Under the pieces are notes generated by a model. The model was not told the DNA's origin. It searched no databases and was given only the letters and a program-made list of their open reading frames with translations. A DNA stretch of 64,000 bases from Atherinomorus stipes (lineage: Eukaryota > Chordata > Actinopteri > Atheriniformes > Atherinidae), in NCBI GenBank assembly GCA_023101725.1, contig JALJCO010012911.1, forward strand, positions 1-64,000, in the 5' to 3' direction. Of the stretch, positions 58,090 to 64,000 are shown in pieces; the stretch's first letter is position 1, and each line of letters begins with the position of its first letter. The position numbers were made by a program, and so were the translations under genes.

Positions 58090-58740
58090 CATGGGAATGT
58101 CGGGGGGGGAATAAAAGTTCCTGTTTATGGTTTGTCAGCTTTGTCTTTTTGCTCAGAAAAAGTTGAATCAGAAAGAGGCTATCATTCTACGAAGTTCTAT
58201 CATTCTACGAAATTTAATTCTCCAAAAAGAGCACACTATCAAGAAACAGCGCCCCCTCCCCCTTCTCTCAATAATAATAGTGCATTCTCCTCCCCCCCCC
58301 TCCCTTTGTTTATTATTTTTGTTTGTGGGGGGAAATAAAAATTTTTTGTGTAGGGTTTGGTGTTTAAAAAAAAGAAATAAAAAAAAAAAAATTTGAAAAA
58401 GGGGGGGGGGGGGACAATAATATTAACATAAAAAATAATTTTTTTTATAATCTAAATTTTTTTTAAAAAAAAAAAATAAATTCTCTGAGTGTCGAGTGTG
58501 TATGGAGATAGGAGTTAGCAAAAAACTGGCGCAGCATAAAATATAAATAAAAAAATATGGAAAAAAGAAAGAAGAAGAAAAAAAAAAAAAGAGGGGTGGT
58601 GGTGGGGAGAAATATATAAATAGAACAATAAATAGGAGGGAGGGAGGTGGGCAAAAAAAAAATTCTGAAAAAAAAAAAATTTTTTTAAGGATAAATAAAA
58701 AAAAAAATAAAAAAAAAAAAAAATATTAATTTATTATCCT
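58090..58740. other. Homopolymer-rich low-complexity tract
   Basis: Long A, T, G and C runs with (A)n-(T)n alternation. Like 4960-5640, it sits at the edge of a ZNF flank and may reflect poor consensus. The small frames in it should be ignored. Confidence 0.7.
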
Positions 58741-58860
58741 CCCTTAACAGTTGTAGTCTGATATTAAATCCAGGGCACAACCATACAATAGAATTCAGAA
58801 AAGCAGGGAAGCAATAAAGCTTGAAGTTATTAAACCAAAGACAAGATTTATTGGAATGCG
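58741..58860 (-). repeat. Inverted ZNF 3'-flank segment, probably the ZNF-4 3' end
   Basis: Reverse complement of the segment at 6430-6530 and 52020-52110. It is oriented with ZNF-4 and lies 1.6 kb past its stop, so it fits the end of the ZNF-4 transcript. Confidence 0.65.
58847..58852 (-). terminator. Candidate polyadenylation signal of ZNF-4
   Basis: AATAAA on the minus strand in the family context CCAATAAATCTTGTCTTT. Confidence 0.45.
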
Positions 58861-59079
58861 TGCCCCAGTCTGCCCGAACCCAGCATCAATGTAACAGTCG
58901 ATTCCTCCTCACTGCACTGCGGTGACTTTTCAAAAGGCATTACCTACAATCGAGCTGACAGATCCGGTGTCTCCGGTGAGTTTCTGTGGTTTCCTGCTGT
59001 CACGCTTCTACTGAAGGTAAAAACATGGCGACGTGACATGGTTGCCCCCACCAAGCCGACCCGTTCGATGTATATATAT

Positions 59080-59444
59080 AGCCATTTTCAGACTTGCATT
59101 GCGGAACATGAGCGGTAAAGTTCATCCGCTCTTTAAAACAGACTCGTCTTTTCAAACATGCCGCTTCGTTGCGCACTAATCGCGTCCCGGCTGCTTTCAG
59201 ACATCAGGAAAAGTGGAAAAGTGAGCACAGCCCTGCTCTCCCTTCAACTCTGTCTGGAACATTTCCTTGTGCATTCAGCCAAAACGATGTGCTGCATCAT
59301 TTCCGCTCTTATGACATGGGGACCAGCTGGTACACGTCCGCGACATCTCCGAGATAAAAGAGCAGATCACATGTCTGAATGCAGCGTTAGAAATGACAGA
59401 GTCTGCAATATTACCACTTTCCAGTGCAAGTCTGAAAGGGGCTT
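59080..59444. mobile_element. Short MITE with AGCC ends
   Basis: AGCCATTTTCAGACTTGCA at the left pairs with TGCAAGTCTGAAAGGGGCT at the right. The left flank is a TA run and TA follows on the right, so a TA target is possible. The 96-aa frame inside is not coding. Confidence 0.65.
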
Positions 59445-59589
59445 ATGAATGACACGAACGGCAAATTCAGAGCTTACAGGAGCACTTCAGTTTGTTGATG
59501 GGAGTGGTTACCGATTAATGGAAAAACACTTTTGAACTAAATAAATTTTTGTGAATAGATAACAGGAGAATTAACACAATATGCCTTTA

Positions 59590-59745
59590 ATATTTAGTTT
59601 TTAATTTTAAGTCATACTTTTTATTCTTTTACTTTTTAGTGCTTTGTCTTCTGCACCCCACTATAATGTGTAATGTTCGATATAAAGCACTTTGAATTAT
59701 GTACATGAACGTGCTATTCAAATAAACTTACCTTGCCCTCTGCAT
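59590..59745 (+). mobile_element. LINE 3' tail (CR1/L2 group)
   Basis: ATATAAAGCACTTTGAATTA followed by GTGCTATTCAAATAAACTTACCTTGCC is the terminal signature seen in the LINEs at 45375 and 48160. Only the tail remains. Confidence 0.7.
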
Positions 59746-59849
59746 GCTACGTTCACGTGCACAGCAAATACCCAACAGCAGTTTCTTGCTGCTGCACTGT
59801 AGTAGGCAGCAATGTAGCTTCTACTGAGAACTTTTGACATGGTCTACAA

Positions 59850-59905
59850 GATAAGATAAAGATACTTTATTGATCCCCGAGGGGAAATTCATGTTTCAGT
59901 ACAAC
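59850..59905. repeat. Common fish interspersed motif
   Basis: GATACTTTATTGATCCCCGA followed by GGGGAAATTCATG is a phrase found at the ends of many fish retroelements. No larger element was recognised. Confidence 0.5.
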
Positions 59906-60376
59906 CCGTCCAAGACACACAAACACAAGAACATTACAAGACAGGATCAGGCAGACCGTGGTCCCGCAGCCCCTCACAGGGCACACCTTTGCAGAAAGAA
60001 AACGGTAACATGATGACAATGTCTAAGTGTTTTGAAGAACTGGTGCTAATAAAATAGCTGTGGCAGTCCTGGACAGTAGTACTTGAATATCAACAAAATA
60101 TAATATCTAATAAAATCCCAATTAAGACTTTGATACTTTATAAGTGCCTTGTTTCTCACAGAACCAATTTATCAACTTTTTGAATACACTGTGGACATCC
60201 TGTATTTCACCCTGTACACAACATGGTGTGCACAGATTTGCAACAAAATCCTGCAATGGTGCCGCTTCTATTTTGAGTGGAAACACGTGTAAAGTTTGAA
60301 GCCACTTAAAATGTTTACCACAAACCTCACAGGGAAATGGTCTCCCTCGTGTGGATTCTCATGTTTTGGTTTAAGC

Positions 60377-60470
60377 TAATCTTATCTCTAAATCTTTGTC
60401 CACAAAATAATCACAACTATATAGTCCCTCCCCTGTGTGGATTCTCATGTGTTGGTTTAAGCTTGACTTA
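60377..60470 (-). pseudogene. Frame-shifted 3' remainder of ZNF-4
   Basis: In the neighbouring frame the sequence continues as DKSSLNQHMRIHTGEG, completing a tenth finger, and then as the family tail (SCDYFVDKDLEIRLA) to TAA. One extra T in a 9-base run near 60475-60483 separates it from the CDS. Confidence 0.85.
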
Positions 60471-61895
60471 TCACAAAAAAAAATTTTCACATTCATCACA
60501 ACTGTATGGTTTCTCTCTTTTGTGGGTTCTCATGTGTCGGACAAGGTTTCTTTTTTGACTAAATGTTTGTCCGCATTCATCACAGCTGAATGGTTTCTCT
60601 CCTGCATGTTTTCTCATATGTTGGTTTAAGTTTGCCTGTCGACTAAATTTATGTCCACATACATTGCAGCTAAATGGTTTCTCTCCTGTGTGGATTCTCA
60701 TATGTTGGTTCAAGTTTGTCTGTCGACTAAATTTTTGTCCACATACATTGCAACTAAATGGTCTCTCTCCTGTGTGGACTTTTATATGGTCATTTAAGTG
60801 TGTCTTACTAAAAAAACTATGTCCACATTCATCACAGCTGTATGGTCTCTCCCCAGTGTGGCCTCTCATGTGTAGGTTTAAGTTTGGCTTATGACTAAAT
60901 GTTTGTCCGCATACATCACAGCTGAATGGTTTCTCTCCTGTGTGTATTGTCATGTGTCGGATTACACTAGTCTTGTGAGTAAATTTATGTCCGCAGTCAT
61001 TACAGCTAAATGGCTTTTCTCCTGTGTGGGTTCTCATGTGGTTGTTTAAGCTTGATTTGTGACTAAATTGTTTTCCACACTCATTACAGCTGAATGGTCT
61101 CTCTCCTGTGTGGGTTCTCATGTGTTCCTTTAAGCTTGTCTTTCGACTAAATCTTTGATCACATTCTTCACAGCTGAATGGTTTCTCTCCTGTGTGGATT
61201 CTCAAGTGGTGGATTAAGCCCGTCTTTCGACTAAATCTTTTTCTGCATTCATCACAGCTGAAATGTTTCTCTCCTGTGTGGACAAAATTTTTCTTACAAG
61301 TGCAAATTTGACTACAATCACAACTTTCTGTGTCAATACTTTGCCACAACTCTATATTTTTCTTTACTTTCAAACATTGCTCACTATTCAAACAGCTCAA
61401 AGAGCTTTTTGTCACATCTCTTTGGAGAGATAGTTGGTTGTCAAACTCTTCATCATCTTCAGAGAAGCTGGAATTTTTTTCTGCACTGTGAAGCTCCACA
61501 TCACTGTTTATACCTGACCTATGTGCCCCATTGTCATTACAGCCTTTACCAGTGTCTTCCATTTCAAGTTTAGAACATAAAAAAGGTTTTATCTCAGTGG
61601 TAACTAAAGCCTGGCCGTCACTGTTTTGCTGTAAATAATTGTTTGGGTCTGTATTACTGGTTAGTTCTCCATAGACCTCTTTATCAGATTCTTCTTTAAT
61701 CTGTTCAGTTGGGTTGTTGGTTGGAGCCTCTACCTCTGTTTTAACTTCAGTCTTGGGTTGATGAAGGTGGGCTGAATATAAAGGACTACATTCTTTTTCT
61801 TCATCTTCAGTCTTCAGAGGAGTCATCATCATTTGTAAACTGGTGACACTCTCCACCAGACCATCATCAACTGTTCTCCATCCTGATTGGGACAT
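60471..61895 (-). CDS. ZNF-4: poly-C2H2 zinc-finger protein, 9 fingers plus a cut tenth
   Basis: A 474-aa protein as read, the most diverged of the four paralogues and the only one on the minus strand. N-terminal residues 1-213 are acidic and keep psi-K-x-E motifs (LKTE 27-30, VKTE 51-54, and IKEE in the mid-60s). Nine fingers span about 214-458, with helix residues -1/3/6 RGH, RSE, HSN, HSR, HNL, SHD, RNQ, RNQ, QNR. A tenth begins (CDECEN) but a 9-T run shifts the frame to a stop; 8 T would continue it. This may be a real truncation or a homopolymer error. The start ATG has A at -3 but T at +4, weaker than in the other genes. Frame A upstream is closed by a stop. Presumed nuclear DNA-binding regulator, as for its paralogues. 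Confidence 0.9.
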   Translation of the reverse strand: MSQSGWRTVDDGLVESVTSLQMMMTPLKTEDEEKECSPLYSAHLHQPKTEVKTEVEAPTNNPTEQIKEESDKEVYGELTSNTDPNNYLQQNSDGQALVTTEIKPFLCSKLEMEDTGKGCNDNGAHRSGINSDVELHSAEKNSSFSEDDEEFDNQLSLQRDVTKSSLSCLNSEQCLKVKKNIELWQSIDTESCDCSQICTCKKNFVHTGEKHFSCDECRKRFSRKTGLIHHLRIHTGEKPFSCEECDQRFSRKTSLKEHMRTHTGERPFSCNECGKQFSHKSSLNNHMRTHTGEKPFSCNDCGHKFTHKTSVIRHMTIHTGEKPFSCDVCGQTFSHKPNLNLHMRGHTGERPYSCDECGHSFFSKTHLNDHIKVHTGERPFSCNVCGQKFSRQTNLNQHMRIHTGEKPFSCNVCGHKFSRQANLNQHMRKHAGEKPFSCDECGQTFSQKRNLVRHMRTHKREKPYSCDECENFFL

Positions 61896-62006
61896 AGTTC
61901 CTTTGTTCCTCTTTTTGAGATGGGACTTGAGGTCCTGCTTGTCCAGACTGCGTTTAGAGAAGTCCCTCTGTAATCACCAACAGCTGCTGCACATCTGCAG
62001 GGAACA
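61896..62006 (-). other. 5'-UTR part of the ZNF-4 coding exon
   Basis: On the minus strand the acceptor TTTCATTTCAG|TGTTCC sits at 62007/62006. Frame A begins VFPADVQQLLVITEGLL and hits TAA at once, so this paralogue also cannot use the upstream frame. Confidence 0.65.
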
Positions 62007-62099
62007 CTGAAATGAAAAAGAAGACAAAGTTGGATTTTGAGACCATGCAGCAGAAATATCCCCACCTCATCTCCTCAGAGCCTTTTCAGTCACACCTTT

Positions 62100-62820
62100 A
62101 AATGTCTGCATGCACGATACCTCATTCAATAAAAAGAGCAGAGTTGTATTGGATATCAAGTAATGTTACAGAAAGGCCTTGTTAAAAAGAAAATTTTATT
62201 ACCACCTCAAATTTTCTAGTTATCTATAAAAACAACCTTGTTTGGCTGGGCAATTATCGGGGCAGTTATGTTGGTGCTCTTTGGCTTGCCAAAGTAGTGA
62301 AACCTGGTTCATTTCAAAACTTGGGGTCTCATTTGAAAAGCACAAGATCCCCAGTTCATGTGGGGTCACATCTGTGTTTGTGTGATAGCAAATGGACATG
62401 TGACCATAGAGATGCAGCAGCTCTCTTTTCTGCGAGTTCCCTCTTCTGCTGCTGCTCATATGTTGTAGCTTCTGGGATGCAACGATTATTGGTGAAAAGA
62501 ATTTTACCAGTTTTCCAAACAGTATTACAGTTTCAAATTTTAATAATTACTGTTTGAAACGTGTTTGATTAACACACTTTGAAAACTTACAGTCATCTCC
62601 GCATTTCCAGAGATATGACGTTGAACAGCTCGTTTTTATAAACAGCTGGTCAAGGTGGTGAGAAAGTATGAAAATGTAAACTACACACGCAACATTTAAA
62701 TACACGGACACCACCGCATGTGCAACTCCATCCTGCCATAAACTAAGTTTATTGTAAATGTATAAATCACTGGGTGAACAGTCGCCCCGGTTACACGTCA
62801 GAGATTAATGATCTTTAGGT
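62100..62820. other. Gene-free intron stretch of ZNF-4
   Basis: No coding region recognised. AT-rich with no clear repeat. Confidence 0.45.
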
Positions 62821-62825
62821 TGCAT

Positions 62826-63035
62826 TTGGGGAGTGGGTAGCGTAGTGGTTATTGTTGTGGGTGGGGGTGCGGCAGACCCGGGTTCAAGTCCCCAACATGG
62901 CACTGGTCCCCAACCCCCCCAAACTGCTCCCCGAGAACTTTAAACAGCATCCCACTGCTCTCAGGTTCAACCTCTAAATGCAGAGTACGAATTTCCTAAT
63001 TGGCTCACTAATTGGGATTAATAAAGTATATCTTT
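62826..63035 (+). mobile_element. tRNA-derived SINE, plus strand
   Basis: The A box TAGCGTAGTGG (62839-62849) and B box GGTTCAAGTCC (62881-62891) fit the pol III consensus. The body ends TGGGATTAATAAAGTATATC, a tail also seen in other fish SINEs. The family was not named. Confidence 0.75.
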
Positions 63036-63569
63036 TTCTTTTCCACCGTCGCCCCACCGTCACACTGAACTCAGAGCAGAAACACTGTAGTAGAGCCAAA
63101 GTAAGGTTCTTGATATTCATCATTTTAATCCCAGAGAACTGACGGAAGAACTTCAACGGAAAAAACAACAACAAAAAATCTCTTATTGGGTGGATCCGAA
63201 CAGAGTCCCTGCAAACGTTTTCAAACAGCTGACTGACACCGGATTTTCCTCCATCTATCAGATACATAATAACCGTCTTCATACACAGGAGAAAGAAAGC
63301 TTTCACCAGCAGGGATGTCTGTCCATGTTTCACGGCTGGCTAGGTGACCCGAAAATGTTTTATCTGACAAACGGAAGTCGTGTTCTGGTGATCAACTGTA
63401 TGTAAACAGCGGCTAACACGAGCGGTTAGATCTTCTGATAAACACATTTGTTACAGTTAGTGTCTGATCTGATTGCAATCAGAACTTAAATTTTCAAAAA
63501 AAAAAAAAGTACATCAAACCCAGTTAGCAACAACTAAAGCTAGCTCTCCTAACTTGCATTTAAACTCAC

Positions 63570-63800
63570 CCAACACGACGTTTCCACTGCACAGATGCAG
63601 TCGGCGTCCGATCAGCTCTCCTGATCACTAAAAGCATCTCTGACAATGTTCTTGGCACTCAGGTTGCATTTGAAACGTATTCACTAATCCATTTCCCGTC
63701 TTGTCACTCCCAGCTGCACAGTTCATGGATGGATCTCTGACGGCTTCAACAGAGTCGCTACAGCACCGCAAAGCGCCGGTGCTCTGCTGCTGGTCGCTGC
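63570..63800 (-). other. Candidate first exon of ZNF-4
   Basis: On the minus strand a consensus donor TTGG|GTGAGT places an exon end at 63570. Its 5' limit is unknown. The sequence is not obviously homologous to the first exons of ZNF-1, -2 and -3, so ZNF-4 would use a different promoter. Confidence 0.35.
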
Positions 63801-64000
63801 CACCACGTCACAGAGTCAACTTGAGGTGATACGACAGGCTGCATCTGCGTTTTTTTATTATATAAAAATATCAACGGAACATTGTGCCCCAGACATCTAT
63901 TATGTATATGGATAGTTATTATCTGAAGCTTTCAGATAATGACATTACCCCCCTAAAAATACAGTTTTGGTGAAAAAAGAAAGAGGAGGGAAGAAAAAAT
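63801..64000. other. Nothing recognised
   Basis: AT-rich end of the window. Confidence 0.4.

Overview
The window looks like teleost fish nuclear DNA. It is intron-bearing and AT-rich, and it is crowded with fish-type repeats: Tc1-like elements, hAT and PIF/Harbinger MITEs, CR1/L2-group LINE fragments, tRNA-derived SINEs and microsatellites. There are no bacterial operons, rRNA genes or CRISPR arrays. Species cannot be read from the sequence; a percomorph-type fish is a guess.

The only convincing host genes are four paralogous poly-C2H2 zinc-finger genes. ZNF-1 (CDS 15514-17376, +), ZNF-2 (30597-32339, +) and ZNF-3 (46510-48132, +) are in tandem. ZNF-4 (60471-61895, -) faces them at the right end. 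All four have the same plan: an acidic N-terminal region rich in psi-K-x-E (SUMO-consensus) motifs, then 9-13 fingers joined by TGEKP-type linkers, then (except where lost) a short odd tail. The N-terminal halves of ZNF-1 and ZNF-2 are nearly identical, but the DNA-contact residues of their fingers differ almost everywhere. This is the pattern of a young, diversifying DNA-binding cluster. Each tandem gene has a matching non-coding 5' unit 5-9 kb upstream (9178-10330, 22495-23650, 36425-37583). Each unit holds a conserved TGACTCA (AP-1-type) site, an inverted CCAAT box and a consensus splice donor, so each duplicate seems to have carried its own promoter and first exon. Two features shared by the family suggest old frame changes: the coding frame starts at an internal ATG and differs from the frame of the upstream part of the same exon, and the C-terminal tail is a former finger read in another frame.

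Layout. 1-3192: fold-back element with arms made of a ~52-bp tandem repeat. 3.2-5.6 kb: SINE, ~345-bp tandem repeat, poor-complexity DNA. 5.8-7.0 kb: copy of a ZNF downstream flank with no ZNF CDS in the window. 9.2-17.4 kb: unit 1 and ZNF-1. 18.6-23.65 kb: duplicated flank with a Tc1 insertion, then 5' unit 2. 24-30 kb: intron region with TTAA, Harbinger and hAT MITEs. 30.5-32.4 kb: ZNF-2. 34.2-37.6 kb: second copy of the duplicated flank and 5' unit 3. 37.6-46.3 kb: intron of ZNF-3, loaded with an inverted-repeat element, a Tc1 split by a hAT, a LINE and a second Tc1-type element. 46.4-48.1 kb: ZNF-3. 48.16-51.1 kb: LINE inside the ZNF-3 3' UTR, itself split by a second LINE. 52.3-55.3 kb: element containing a second fold-back copy. 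55.3-60 kb: repeats. 60.4-63.8 kb: ZNF-4 and its candidate first exon.

The paralogous copies serve as empty sites for several insertions, so target-site duplications could be read directly for two Tc1-type elements and a Harbinger MITE; a hAT MITE was resolved from its interrupted Tc1 host and a 1.58-kb inverted-repeat element from its flanking duplication.
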